64,000 bases of DNA from Cydia pomonella (GCF_033807575.1 NC_084727.1:620001-684000); one strand, 5' to 3'; positions 22,746-34,135 are shown, counted from the stretch's first letter. A program made the numbers and translations. Notes: a model not told the origin generated them from the sequence alone.

Positions 22746-23911
22746 TTGCCAAGAGGGCGCTGTTATTCTTATGTATATGGTGACAGTTCAGATAAAAAAT
22801 TTAGTTCCAAAGAAATTCCGCAATATGGCGCGTGATCATATATTACTAGTCAAGCTTTACAGAGAGTAGGATTCCAATTAGTCTTTTCGTAATAATAAAT
22901 CATTTCTCAACCTCTTTAGTTAACTGGTATAGATACTTGACAATCAGTGCAGGAACATCTTAACTTAACCGACTTGCATCTTGTCACTCAACTAAATAAT
23001 AGATTGTTCATTTATAAAATAATAAATATTTCTGTTTTTTAACAGTGTATAAGTAGGTATATTTATTTTTTCTACGCGTCCATATATAATTTATTAAAAT
23101 TTGTAGTGTTTTTAAAAAACTCTCTGTATGTAAATTACGTAATTTTTGCGTCAATGGCATGAAAAGTCCGGGCCGTGGTCCTTATCATCATATCAAAATA
23201 TAGGCCAGGATACACCGATTGCTTACGTAATAAGTAGCACGTCTCTACTCTTCTACTTAGTTCATTTCATTGCCCATAGCTTGCGTTACGTTACGTGACG
23301 AATTCTTTACGAGTACCTAAGTACGCAATGCAAGCGGTGTATAAGTTAAGTACGCGTAATACAGGGTGTATATTTAGTCGCGTTCAATAATTTATGGGCT
23401 AAATAAGTCATAATGACCAACTTTTACTATGGGACCACGCGCACTCTGCGTACACCCCTCAATACAATAAAGTACTAAGTTTTGCAAGTTTTATCTGGCA
23501 ATTAATTTATTTGTTAATTACTTGGACATTTTTTATGTATGTTCACCGATTACTCGAAGACGACTGAACCGATTTGAATAATTCGATTTTTATTTTAAGA
23601 GGTATAGTGAGCCGGTGGGCCCATTTCAATTTTATTGAAATCGGTCGAGCAGTTTATAAAAAATCAACAAAAATCTAAACTTGGCACCGACTTCAAACAC
23701 ATCAGGAGATCATAACACGTTTTTTTAAATATATTTTTAAACGGTGTTTCTTCCCGCTGGCCATTCATTCAACAGTCGACGAAATAAACCTAAGTTAGTT
23801 AAAAAGCTGAGAAACAATTTTGGCAAAACATTTAATTCTAATAAACATAAATACAAATTTGTAAATAAACTTGGCTCAATAATACTTTGTATTAAGTATA
23901 TAATTTATACG

Positions 23912-25907
23912 TTAAGTACTCTGTATCATCTGTGTTTCATCATTCACAATTTTCTCAATACTATACGAATATCCATTGCTCAAACTCTTCTCATCACTTA
24001 TCTTAATTTCAAAAGCAGTTTGACAGCCGCCATCAACAGTTTCAACGCCCGCCATCTTGCTTTCCCTTGCCGCCAAAACTGACGTTTCGTTTCTCCTTTG
24101 CTCCAACTGTTTTTTCATTATCAAATTGACAATTTCCATTTGTAATTCCATACTCGTATCTTGAGGTATTTTTTTCAGTAAGCATGTTATATATTTCCCA
24201 AATTGCTCAATTTCATCGTCGTTTCTTTTTTTCTTGTATTTTAATGGCTCGTCGTCAGAAGAGGAGCTCAGTTTTCGCTTTTTCGTGCGTCTTTCTGTGA
24301 ACTGTTTTGGTTTTGTTGGCTTTTCGATCGGTTTTGGCGCTCGTTTGGGGCTGTCCTCATGCTCAAGGTATACAACTTCGGTGTAAACGTCTTCTTGTGC
24401 GTTATTCGTCGCTGTTTCCTCCTCTGACTCCTGTTAAACAAACAACATGCTAGAAAAACATTACTCAAAGTTTTTTCTGGGAAAAACTAACCTCCTTTTT
24501 TAAAGTCGGTTTAAAATATAGAGTTAAAACATTAATGTAGAATCAATATTTTCCATTTGATACGACCAAGTCAGGTAGTATTAGTAAACAAACAGGGTGA
24601 AATGTGCATCGGGCCAAAAACACTTTTCCTAGAGTTTTTGGTTTGATGATGACGATCTAGGTAGAGTAGGTAGTTGGTTTTTACATATCCTTTTACCTGC
24701 GTCGAAAAGTCGGAAATAAAAAAGTCTTTTATTTCTCGCAGGTACTTCACAAACACAATTTGGGTTTGGTATCACAATAATACAGGGTGTTTATTTAGTC
24801 ACCTGCAATAATTTACGGGCTGAATCAATAGGTCCTATTCAACAACCCCGAAATCACGAAAAAAAAATTCACCTATGTATTCACCCCGTAAATTATTGCA
24901 GGTGACTAAATAGACACCGTCTACTAAATAATTTTTAGGGTTCCGTAGTCAACTAGGAACCCTTATAGTTTCGCCATGTCCGTTTGTCTGTCTGTCTGTC
25001 CGAGGCTTTGCTCCGTGGTCGTTAGTGCTAGAAAGCTGAAATTTGGCATGGCTATATAAATTAATAAAGCCGACAAAGTCGTAGAATGAAATCTAAAAAT
25101 TTTTTTTAGGGTACCTCCCCTACACGTAAAGTGGGGGTTTTTTTTTTTTTTGCTTCAACCCTACAGTGTGGGATATGGTTTGAAAGGTCTTTCAAAACTA
25201 ATAGGGGTCTTCAACAAACATTTTTTGATAATGTGAATATATTCGGAGATAATCGCTCCGAAAGCCCCCCTCTAACTTTTGTACCATACGTCAAAAAAAT
25301 ATGAAAAAAATCGTGGAAGTAGAGCTTAAGAAAGACATTAAATGAAAACTATAGCGGACATGATCACTTTAGCTGTTTAGTTTGAGTTATCGCAAAAAGT
25401 TTCCCCTTCATAGTAAAAAGTAATAAGAAAGACGTACAGTGCATCCACAGTTCATCCCTTGGTTAATAATCTACTATACTTACTTTAAGCTCCAGTTTAA
25501 CTTATTGTGACGGAAGAGTAACTACAGAACCCTACTCTGAGCATGGCCCGATATGCTCTTGGCCGATTTATTAGTTTAGGTTTAGTATGATATTAATATT
25601 TAATACATCGGAAATAAAAATAACAAAATAAACTCGCGATAGACCCCCGCTTTGAAATACGTTTTAAATAGTTGGTTTTTATGTCAGGCGGACATCGTCA
25701 ATTCGTCAGCCCTCAAGTTGCAAGGCACGGTATGACTCAACATAAAGAGCTGCCAACTCACCACTACGTCAACGAGCTTAGGATGGTTGTTCCTCAGGTG
25801 ACTTCGCAGCGCGGGGATGGGGACCAGAGCGCGGCACACCGCGCAGCGCGCCTCGCCGCCCGCGCGCTCGAAGAAGCTCCATACGTCATCTTGGGCGTCG
25901 GATTCAG
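23912..25907 (-). CDS. BED finger + BESS protein 1 (two 3' exons; 5' part not found)
   Basis: Two minus-strand exons with good splice sites. 25907-25762 (acceptor TTTTACACAG, donor GTGAGT) encodes 48 residues with a BED finger: VWSFF, C-x2-C (RCAVCRAL), then H-x4-H (SHLRNNH). 24430-23912 (acceptor TTTAACAG, stop TAA) encodes 172 residues with acidic and basic stretches (KKRKLSSSSDDE, KYKKKRNDD) and a BESS-like motif (EQFGKYITCLLKKIPQDTSM and following), as in the last exon of the gene at 44760-50452. The BED exon ends in phase 0, which suits the terminal frame. It needs a preceding exon ending in phase 1. The only candidate is a GC-rich ORF start at 27408 with a GTAAGG donor near 27308, weak. 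BED-BESS proteins include BEAF-32; a chromatin or transcription role is likely, the specific role unknown. Confidence 0.75.
24781..24923. repeat. Mariner-type MITE (TACAGGGTGTTTATTTAGTC ends)
   Basis: CAGGGTGTTTATTTAGTCACC and GCAATAATTTACGGG at the left are mirrored by CCCGTAAATTATTGC and GGTGACTAAATAGACACC. Half copies are at 23355-23415, 26870-26925 and 41960-42012. Lies in the intron of BED-BESS1. Confidence 0.75.
24938..25572 (+). repeat. F1-related interspersed repeat, long form
   Basis: Starts TTAGGGTTCCGTAGTC, continues with GTCCGTTTGTCTGTCTGTCT, and ends with GAACCCTACTCTGAGC and ATATGCTCTTGGCCG, the end also seen at 1354-1402. No ORF. Lies in the intron of BED-BESS1, about 190 bp from its BED exon. 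Confidence 0.6.
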
Positions 25908-27289
25908 CTGTGTAAAAAACAAATTATTAAATTATACATAAAAAATGATTTTTCTTATACCATGTTGATGGCAAACAACCTACGGTGCGCTTGATGGTAG
26001 GCAGTCACACACGGGACACGGGTGTTACATGGCGTTATATGCTTATATTTATATGTAATGGGGTGGGCAACTATAAAAGACGGCACTACTATATTAATTG
26101 ATATTTCTCTATTAATAATACTTCAAATTAATTTCCATTCAAACAGACTATCTTTATTAAACGTAAAATATCAGAATTTCACATTTTCGAATATCCAATA
26201 TCGAAAATCACTTCCTTCCGGAACTGGAAACCGTCCGATATTGCAAGCCTTAGTAAAAAGCTCTCAGTATTCTTTAGCCAATATTTGACCGAATGATGTT
26301 TAACTTTTATTTGTTGTAATGATGATGACTGAAATAAATAATTAATGATAATAATGATGATTTCCATGTTATTTATTTAATAATCCTATACTATATTTAA
26401 TATTTCTGTAAACAACGAATCGTGTTTTAATGTACATATGTATTTTGTTTTGTCAATCCTCTATTCCTACTGTAGTCTATAGCTAGTTTGTAAACGATTG
26501 GCTGCACCTGTTAAGCTTATAAATGTCTAATAAATAAGTAAACAATCGACTGGAAAACATGGGAAAACCTGGCGGCGCATCTGTAAAATATTTATTTTTA
26601 CCACTGGTGGCGTGCGCGATAGTTGATCGCTTCAAATCCTACTCAAGTACTCACCTTGCACAAATGCATACGAGATTTGATACCATGCGATTTTGATCTA
26701 CTCACTACTAACAATAAGTAGGTAGGTTGTATCTTGGTCGAGATGCGATCATATCTCTCCAAGAATATTGGCATGGAAACATTGGAAACAAAGTTATGAC
26801 TGCTAATTATACACAATAATCAACCTAAATATTTGGGGTTGGTCCCATAGGAAAAGTTGCTCAGTATGACCTATATATTCAGCCCGTAAATTATTGCAGG
26901 TGACTAAATAAACATCCTGTTTCTAGTCTTGTAATTTATACAGATCCTGTTTATAAAATAAACGAAATGGAGCAAAACAAGTATGGGAAAACTTAAATTA
27001 GTTGTATTTTTTTAACTTTGGTATCTGTAGCTACTAAATTTGTATGGAGAACCGAGCTTAAAGGGCCATAATGTTGCTACCACATTCATACGATGTTATA
27101 TACCATTTTATAACAGCCAATGGGGGAGCACAATAAAAATCCGCCATGCCATCCAGGGCGTAAAATTAAAAAAAGATATTTCATAGGACTGACAGTTCTA
27201 CAATATGTTTTAAATATGCTGGCGCCATTTGTAAAATACTTCGACCGGCTAATCCCATTATATCCCGTGCGTATTTCACCCTGTATAGC

Positions 27290-27990
27290 TTGCGGTTACC
27301 CTTACGCCCGCCTACTGCGGTCAAACGCGCGGCCTCCCGCTCTCCGCGCCGCGCTCTCAATTTAGTACCCCGCTGCCCGCCGGCGACGACGGATCTGCGC
27401 TGAGTCATCCGGGCAGCGATTAAAAATATATCCCATATATTCTAGAAAACTGATACAGGGACGCGTAGTAAAATCCGGACAGTGATCAAAAATATATCCC
27501 TCAACTATTCTAGAGAAGTACTAACCAACGCGTGGAGTGCGTGACCTTCGCCCGCTACTGTGCTACAAACGTATCACCGACAATCGCAGTCAATTCGCGA
27601 TACATTGCGGCATTTGATAGATCGACTGAATTCGTTGCTGCTACTTAGCCAGTAAGCCTTAACTGTGTGTGTGAACTGACAGAAAATTGCCGAAACTTGG
27701 GACGTTACCGGTCGCGAACGCGAGTGTCACCGTCAGACGCAGCGGAACGGCGGACGGAGAAACTAAACGATAACAGTTACATATTAATAACGCAAGGGTA
27801 ACGTTACGTTAAGGTTAAGGTTATTTAATTGCTCGTCTGGTGAAAGTCGTGAAATTATTGTATTTTTCATCAGTTATGCCAGTCCGTGACGTCTGTATCA
27901 TAACGCGTTGATAACGTATATACGTAACGTTACCATAACGTTATTAAATGGCGTGTCAGTGACATTTTTCAATTTGCAACTATAAGTTTT
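27290..27990. promoter_or_regulatory. GC-richer intergenic region upstream of MADF-BESS2
   Basis: CpG-rich patches (27300-27420, 27690-27770) and an imperfect ~80-bp direct repeat (27415-27530, AAAAATATATCCC...ATTCTAGA twice) lie between the BED-BESS1 exons (-) and MADF-BESS2 (+). A shared divergent promoter is plausible but unproven. Confidence 0.35.
27910..27942 (+). promoter_or_regulatory. ATAACGT-rich conserved block, MADF-BESS2 promoter
   Basis: Counterpart of 18490-18522. GCGTTGATAAC just upstream (27905-27915) also occurs at 18326-18336. TAACGTTA recurs at 27800-27815 as well. Confidence 0.55.
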
Positions 27991-28043
27991 ACATGACTTC
28001 TAAATTAAAATTCAAACGCAAGAAATTTTATACTTTCGGCGAG

Positions 28044-31000
28044 ATGGATTTTGACACAGAAGGTTTCATCATGGAAGTGCAGAATCGGCCGGCTATTTGG
28101 AACACGAAATGCGTGGAATACAACGACCGGGAGTTGAGGTTGCAGGCCTGGAATGAGCTGGTGGACATGTATGGGGGAGACGAGGAAATGACGAGGGCGG
28201 AGAGAAAACAACTGGGTATGTATGGTCTCCAAACGTCACCGTCCCATGCGATTTACGGCATTTATTTAACTCATTGCTATTAATATAACAAAGCAATTGT
28301 CTAAAATCGCATGCCTTTTGTCACAAGTAGGTACAGTCAACCAATTTGAATCCTAGGCCACTATAGAACCTTGTCGCTTTAACTACTAGATACTTATTGA
28401 CACGCATCACTCAATAAGCAATTAAGCACTGTCGTAGAAGTCATTATGGCATGGTTCTATAGTGGCCTAGGAATCAAATTGTTTGACTGTACCTTGAAAA
28501 ACGTACCTACTCATACCCGAGCACACCTAGTTTGTCAGTAGAAAAAGGCGGAAAATTAAAAAATGTAATAGCTGAGAAGAGTTGTCCTGCCAAAGAAAAT
28601 TTTAAATTCGCACCTCTTTCTACTGACAAACTGGGTGTGCCAGAGTATAATAAAACCATTATCCTATTATACGTCATTAAATTATCCCAAACAGTTGATA
28701 AAGATGATGCATGGTGATTTTTCTAGCAGACATTAGCTAAAATTTTTGGACTAAGGTTAACGTGGAGAAGACCGACATAAAATTTCAGGAAAGACTGTCT
28801 CAGGGCAAAAACTCGCGTATTTGTATGCGTATTTCGCTCCGGAACAGTCAGAAAGGAGCATCACTCTTTCTGCCTTTCCGACCTTCTGTTAAGTGGAGTA
28901 TACAGGGCTCGGAAACCGGTTAAATTTCCAAACCGTTATCATGTACTTGGCGCAAAACCTTTATTTTATTTTTAGGTGCCGTTATTTTAAAAACCGGTTT
29001 TTAGGAGAACGTTTTCATAAAGTTCGTGTTCGATTAACCGGTTAAGAACAATAAAAACCGGTTTCTTCCATCCATCCATTGTCTTTGTTTACGGGCCACT
29101 CTAGTCTCGTGCCGATTTAGTGTTTTTTTCGGAGAACTTTATTTCAGGGACGTAACGGATGTGGTTTTATCGGAACCAGAAACGGAATCGGAACCGGAAC
29201 CAGATTCGGCCGAACCGTTCTGGCCTAGTGGGTAGTGACCCTGCCTATGAAGTCGATGGTTCTGGGTTAACATCCCGGTAAGGGATATTTGTTCCTGAAT
29301 CTTGGGTGTTTTCTATGTATAGAATAGAATAGAATAATTTATTCGCAAGAATATGTATGTACAAAGGTGTCCTTATAAATAGTGAGTAACAATATTCAGC
29401 CATTTGGCATGCAAATTTTAGGAATAAGTATCGACAGCATTAAAATTATTTACAAGTCCAGATACTCCTTAACAGAGTAGAAACAATGTTCCTGAAGCCA
29501 TCTCGTTAATTTTGTCTTAAATTCTAAAAATGTATATATAAGTATTAAGTATTTATTTATTTTGTACATCGTTGTCCGAGCCACAACACAAGCCTTGAGC
29601 TTGAGCTTAAGTAGTCAATTTGTGTAATAATGTCCTACGAGTATAACATTTATTTATTATTATTATTTATTAATTAATCGGAGCTTAAGCGATAGCTGGA
29701 TGTTAAGGGTAGGTCTATTAAAAATAAAATTCCAAATATCAATCAGGCTTTATTATGCAGTAAAAAAAACTTTGACCTTTGTGTTAAAATAAAAAAAAAT
29801 AGGTTTTATAAAATCCAAAACTAATTAGCTTCACCTAGAACTTATGTGAAGTATAGGTATGAGAGGATTTTCAAATGATTGTTTTTATATTTTTTTGTAA
29901 AATATTTTATGACAAGAATTTATATAATTTAGAAATAAGGCATTTTTTTAAACCTTGTAGCTTAAAAATTTTTTTTTGAGGACCCAACCAATTTCATTCC
30001 TAGGCCATTATAGCCAATGACCATCCCATAATGACTTCTACGACAATGTTTATTAAGTGATGCATGTCATGTATCTACTCGTAGTAGTTAAAGCAACAAG
30101 GTTCTGTAGTGGCATAGGATTCAAATTGGTTGACTATACGTAACGTAGTTTGAACGTAAGTTTTGACGAAAAATAATGTACTTTACGTATCGGTAATTAA
30201 ATGAAAAAAAACCTGTTTTGATTCATATAACTCACCAGAAACATAATCCGTAAAAAACTTTCTTCCACTTAACTGGTAATTTGGCGATACGAACTCCATG
30301 AGCCGTCTAAACCCAATGCCCTCCACGAAATTAATGGGGAGGTCTTGTAAGCAAATCATTTCAGATATCAATCTATCTATTTCCATAGATTTGGGATTGG
30401 TATTGCACCATTTTTCATTTTGCAGCAAAGTCTCTTTAAGGGTAATTTGTTTATTCGCCTCTTGAAGCGTGGCTGTGGATGTCGAAGGCTGTTTATTTAT
30501 CTTTTCTACTTCTGATTGGTTAAATTGATCATATTCTGCAACATGCATACACTTCAAATGACTTTTTAACGATGTAGTCGTTTTCCCCTTTCTGGAATAA
30601 ACCTTCAGACAAAGTTTACACTTAGCCGTGTCCGCATTAACTTCATCAAAATAATTCCAAATCGAACTTGATTTTCGTTTCATTGTTCGTTCTTTTATTC
30701 ACAAACATTCACCACACACAGTCAGTAGTAAGTACACTACACATTACACAACGAGACACTTACGAATATGTAGTTTTAATTCAATAACACGAATAAAACA
30801 AACTACTAATAGTGCAGCACGTGGTACTGGCAAGCGAGGCGATGAACGAATGACTGGTATAAAATATAAAACTGTTTGTTTTTGATGCACGCCGCTCATG
30901 TCCCGCGCGCCGCCGCGTTCATCATTGGCATCCGTTATAACGTCCGTTTCAACATTCACGGAACTAGAACCGAATAGGATGTGTAATACCAAACGGAAGT

Positions 31001-33403
31001 GCCGACTTAACGGAAACGGAACCGGAGCTCCGTAATATCCCTGCTTTATTTCTCTAAAGCAATTGTGTTGATTTTAAAATTGCGAATGTGTTTATTCTAT
31101 ATCCACCTATGTCGAGGAAAGTGGCGCTGTCTTGTGTCGGAGACCAAGTCTCATTTTGGGTCGCTGAGCCAACGGAGTAAGTAGTAGTAGTAGTAGTTAT
31201 ACTATGTCGGTGGCAAACAAGCATACGGCCCAAGCAAGCAGTCACCGTAGCCTATGGACGCCTGCAACTCCAGACTCCAGAGGTGTTATATGCAAGTTGC
31301 CGACCCTAACACACCGCACCCTCGTGGAGCTATGGCATTGTGTGATGATATATACCAGGGGTCGCCAAATGGCGGACCGCGGTCCGCATCCGGACCGCCG
31401 ACCCATTTTGTGCGGACCGCGAGAACACAGCAACTTTTGCACTACAGAGTACGTAATTTAAAATAAAAATATATCCCCCGCATTATCTTTGTTGACGTCA
31501 ATTTGAAAACGGCCGGGCGAAGTCACTAGCTTAGATAGTCCAGATAGTCCGCAACAAAAAATGTCATTTTTCTCATTGATATGTAAAAAAATACCTTTGT
31601 TATTTCTGTCAAAAAAATACCTTTGTTATTTCTGTAATTACATTTGTTTAATAAATATTTTTTCTATAAAATGTTGTGCGGACCGCGATGGATTTTTCAT
31701 TTCTTAAAACAGACCCCGAGCGAAACTAATTGGTGACCCCTGATATATACCAATAAACTAATAGTACGGTCGAGGAAATTGATTCTTTAGCAATTTGCGG
31801 TTCAAGTAAATTTTGCTGTACATACTTATGCTAAGAGCTGTCCAATGTAAAGTGAACCGTAAACTGCTAAAGAATCAATTTCCTCGACTGTACTATTGCT
31901 TTTAAGGAAGGCAAAGGTGGAAATGAAAAACCGAGGGAAGGTAACAAGTATGGAAGGGAATTAAATTATATTAGATGTAAATGAACTTTATTGGATAGAA
32001 GTGAAAGTGATGATATTTTAAAAGATGAAACCAACAAGTTCTTGAATTGAAAAAAAAATGGGGATCTGTTTAAAGGCAAATTTGGTATCGTGTTCTGATA
32101 AGGAAAAAGTAGACATTTTGACAGACACAGACTTTTTGACAGCTTTAAATCGTCTGGTAAAAGGTGCGGCGGAAATGGTCTGGCAATGTTGATTATCAAT
32201 TTTTAACAATATTTTCTAAAACATACGTTCTTCTGAAAGTTCGGAGTAAAACCGAAATAAACCGGTATTAACCGCTACTTTTAATCCAGTTCCGAGCCTC
32301 GGAGTATATGTTTTTACGGAAATGCAAAATGGACGAAAGAGTTAGTCTTCCCTTATAGATGGTCCTCCATTGACCTTAAAACTATGAGTATAGCATTAGA
32401 AAGAAGGTTAGCGATTTTATTGAAAAACAGTTTTGAAAAATAGATCACGAAAAATATTTATCAATTATAAATCATATACGATCATTAACAGTATTTTGCT
32501 TTCATAAGTAATAGTTACTTACTGATTTTAGAAAAGCGTATTTCAATAAAAAAACGTCAAGATTATTTATCTTTTTTCTAATGCAAAAAAAAAAACGAAC
32601 TTTAGTTTGATTACCTTCTGTAATTATTACATTTCTACTTAAATTAGCATTCCTGTAGCTAACCATAAAGACATTATGTCCCATATTTCTTTTTTTAAAG
32701 TTTTATTTAAAATTTAGAAAAGCTAAGTATATTCTGTAGCCATTTCTGTCAGTAGAAAAAAGCGGGGAATTTAAAAAATACAGCGCGAAGGGATCGTCCC
32801 ATATAAAATTTGAATTTCGCTTGTTTATCTACTGACAAAGTTGTTTGACAGACTATATTTTGAAAATTTGAGGATAAATGCACTTGCACTCAGACAAATA
32901 AAAATCAGAGTGAAGCAACAGATCGTGTTAATCTTTTTTTTTCTTGTGTTACAGGCGTGCATCTTCGGAAAAAATGGAGAAACGTACGCGACTGCTTCGT
33001 CAAAGTGCACAAGGCAAAAACCAAAGGGTGCGACGATAAGAAAAAAAATCACTACGCACACTATGACAACCTGTTATTCTTAGCCGAAACTGTATCTGGC
33101 AATACCGTTTTTAACGTTGCCGACTTTAAAAACGAAACGCATAACGATGAAGATGACCCTCTGTCAGTTGTTAAGTTATTAAAAAGAAAAAGAAGAAATA
33201 CTGACCCTTTAGAGCCTAGGGATTCTGTCTCTAATAAAAAAGAAAAAACTCTAGAGCGGGAAAGGAATATAGCGGAAGAAGAAGAAGACAGATTATTTTT
33301 CTTGTCTTTGGTCAAAGAGTTTAATAAAATACCGGAGTATTCGCGAATACAAGCGAAAATAGATCTTTTGCAAGTGATAAAAGATGCGCAATATTCAGGT
33401 TAA
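28044..33403 (+). CDS. MADF-BESS DNA-binding protein 2, two exons, 206 aa
   Basis: Exon 1 is 28044-28215 (donor GTATGT, phase 1) and exon 2 is 32955-33403 (acceptor GTGTTACAG, stop TAA). Intron position and phase are the same as in the gene at 18658 and exon 1 has the identical length of 172 nt, so these are recent duplicates. MADF halves: FIMEVQNRPAIWNTK / ELRLQAWNEL, then KKWRNVRDCFVKVHK / YDNLLFLAE. A basic KRKRR lies at ~135-140. The BESS motif LFFLSLVKEFNKIPEYSRIQ and following lies at ~169-203. The linker is shorter than in paralogue 1 (206 versus 227 aa). An in-frame ATG at 27993 would add 17 residues; 28044 is preferred by conservation. The 4.7-kb intron is almost entirely transposon-derived. 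Confidence 0.9.
28334..28490. repeat. Mariner-type MITE (CAGTCAACCAATTTGAATCC ends), copy 1
   Basis: ~38-bp inverse ends (CAGTCAACCAATTTGAATCC then TAGGCCACTATAGAACC) flanked by TA. A second copy in opposite orientation is at 29984-30137. Lies in the MADF-BESS2 intron. Confidence 0.8.
28522..28639. repeat. MITE (CACACCTAGTTTGTCAGTAG ends), copy 1
   Basis: CACACCTAGTTTGTCAGTAG is mirrored at the right (19 of 20). A related copy is at 32744-32843 (GTCAGTAGAAAAAAGCGGGG ... ATCTACTGAC). Confidence 0.75.
29216..29645 (+). repeat. tRNA-derived SINE (family A) split by a LINE tail
   Basis: The head TTCTGGCCTAGTGGGTAGTG and body to 29320 resume at 29530 (GTATATATAAGTATTTATTT...GTACATCGTTGTCCGAG). 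The 29321-29529 segment is a separate insertion, bounded by ATGTAT on both sides. Confidence 0.8.
29321..29529 (-). mobile_element. Jockey-like LINE 3' end
   Basis: The minus strand encodes a C-terminal tail FKTKLTRWLQEHCFYSVKEY followed within three residues by a stop, as in Jockey-clade reverse transcriptases. Then come a short 3' UTR, AATAAA and an ATTCT microsatellite tail. Target duplication ATGTAT (29315-29320, 29530-29535). Confidence 0.7.
29984..30137. repeat. Mariner-type MITE, copy 2 of the 28334 family
   Basis: AACCAATTTCATTCCTAGGCC at the left, TTCTGTAGTGGCATAGGATT and CAAATTGGTTGACTAT at the right. Inverted relative to copy 1. Confidence 0.7.
30236..30683 (-). pseudogene. BED zinc-finger exon of a hAT transposase (truncated)
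   Basis: ORF from ATG 30683 with a BED finger: WNYF (9-12), C22-x2-C25, H42-x4-H47. It continues as ZBED/hAT-type sequence with INFVEGIGFRRLMEFVSPNY (about 117-136), typical of the N-terminal part of hAT transposases. A perfect donor (G|GTGAGT at 30235) follows the last in-frame part, implying a second exon with the RNase H-like core, which is missing inside the element. It sits antisense in the MADF-BESS2 intron. If still expressed it would be a BED-only DNA-binding peptide. Confidence 0.75.
31198..31345 (+). repeat. Family C repeat, preceded by a (TAG)n run
   Basis: GGTGGCAAACAAGCATACGG...TGCAAGTTGCCGACCCTAAC; a TAG microsatellite lies at 31178-31197. The 31204-31466 frames are shadows. 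Confidence 0.65.
31356..31742. mobile_element. hAT MITE (CAGGGGTCGCCAAAT ends) with 8-bp target duplication
   Basis: CAGGGGTCGCCAAAT is mirrored by ATTGGTGACCCCTG; ATATATAC is duplicated exactly (31348-31355, 31743-31750). GCGGACCGCG words repeat near both ends. Confidence 0.9.
31762..31895. repeat. Mariner-type MITE (TAGTACGGTCGAGGAAATTG ends)
   Basis: 31-bp inverse ends, TAGTACGGTCGAGGAAATTG and CAATTTCCTCGACTGTACTA, plus matching GATTCTTTAGCA / TGCTAAAGAATC. Confidence 0.85.
32744..32843. repeat. MITE (TCTGTCAGTAGAAAAA ends), copy 2 of the 28522 family
   Basis: GTCAGTAGAAAAAAGCGGGG at the left and TATCTACTGACAAAG at the right; ends ~110 bp before MADF-BESS2 exon 2. Confidence 0.65.
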
Positions 33404-33567
33404 GTAGAGTAGACAAACACAATATTTAATAAGAGAGGAAGAGGGAAGGGAACGGACGTTTAACCATGCAAACGTAGTCGACATTTTCCTCTGTGGATAT
33501 TTAAATTATGGAAAACATTTTTACATAATTTAATGTAAATTAACCATAGCTGTGAATTTTGATTATT

Positions 33568-34135
33568 GTAAATTTTTTTTTTTTTTTTCATTTATTTAGA
33601 ACACAAACAGTCACATATACAAATGGATTTGAAGTACAATGTAGAGTACTTAACATACTTAAGAATCATAGACCTGGAGGTTTATTATTAAGTACATAAT
33701 GTTAACATACATACTAACAGCATAAAGAAAATGAAATCATGAAATCATGAGCCATACTTAAATTCTATTTACTAGTCTTCAGAGGAGAAAAAAATACAAT
33801 AAGTACAGTAATACAGTAAGCAGACATTACTGTCTGTTTCATTAATTATCGGATATGTTGTATTTTATAAATTATGTGCGAAAAACAAACTAACTAACTA
33901 TTGTGGCGCAGTGATCCAAAGAGGTTCTTGGCCTCCAAAACGAGAGAACGCCACCTGTCCCGATCCTGTGCCACTTCCTGCCAGTTATCGGCTTGGAGTT
34001 GGCACAGATCCGCCTGTACACTGTCGCTCCAGCGGTATCTGGGCCGACCCACTGGACGGCGACCAGTCGGTCGTCCCAAATAAGCTCTCTTAACACCCCG
34101 ATCCTCACCCATCCTCAGTAAATGGCCGAACCAGT
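33568..34135 (-). mobile_element. LINE 3' fragment with poly(A) tail
   Basis: The minus frame 34112-33894 has the LINE C-terminal signature GRPRYRWSDSVQADL...NWQEVAQDRDRWRSLV...A, known from many animal endonuclease-RT elements. A ~300-bp 3' UTR follows, then AAATAAATG and a ~16-A tail (T run at 33569-33588). 5'-truncated, non-functional. Confidence 0.8.

Larger units (their letters stand above)
29145..31043 (-). mobile_element. hAT element, inner, retaining a BED-finger exon
   Basis: Ends CAGGGACGTAACGGA and TCCGTAATATCCCTG are inverse-related, with CTTTATTT exactly duplicated outside (29137-29144, 31044-31051). It is 1.9 kb including a SINE and a LINE tail. The only coding part left is the BED exon at 30236-30683; the hAT catalytic core is absent, so it is an internally deleted derivative. 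Confidence 0.85.
28903..32300. mobile_element. hAT-like element, outer of a nest, with 8-bp target duplication
   Basis: CAGGGCTCGGAAACCGG at the left and the decayed inverse (CCAGTTCCGAGCCTC) at the right are flanked by GGAGTATA on both sides (28895-28902, 32301-32308). Repeated AACCGGTT words lie near both ends. No transposase of its own is visible. It holds the inner hAT element (29145-31043), family C, a hAT MITE and another MITE. Fragments of the same family are at 52655-53275 and 56827-56985. Confidence 0.75.

Noticed and set aside
26640..26720. Candidate minus exon with GTGAGT donor (YAFVQ frame) as first exon of BED-BESS1
   Set aside because: An in-frame stop lies just upstream, there is no ATG, and no BED-like residues.
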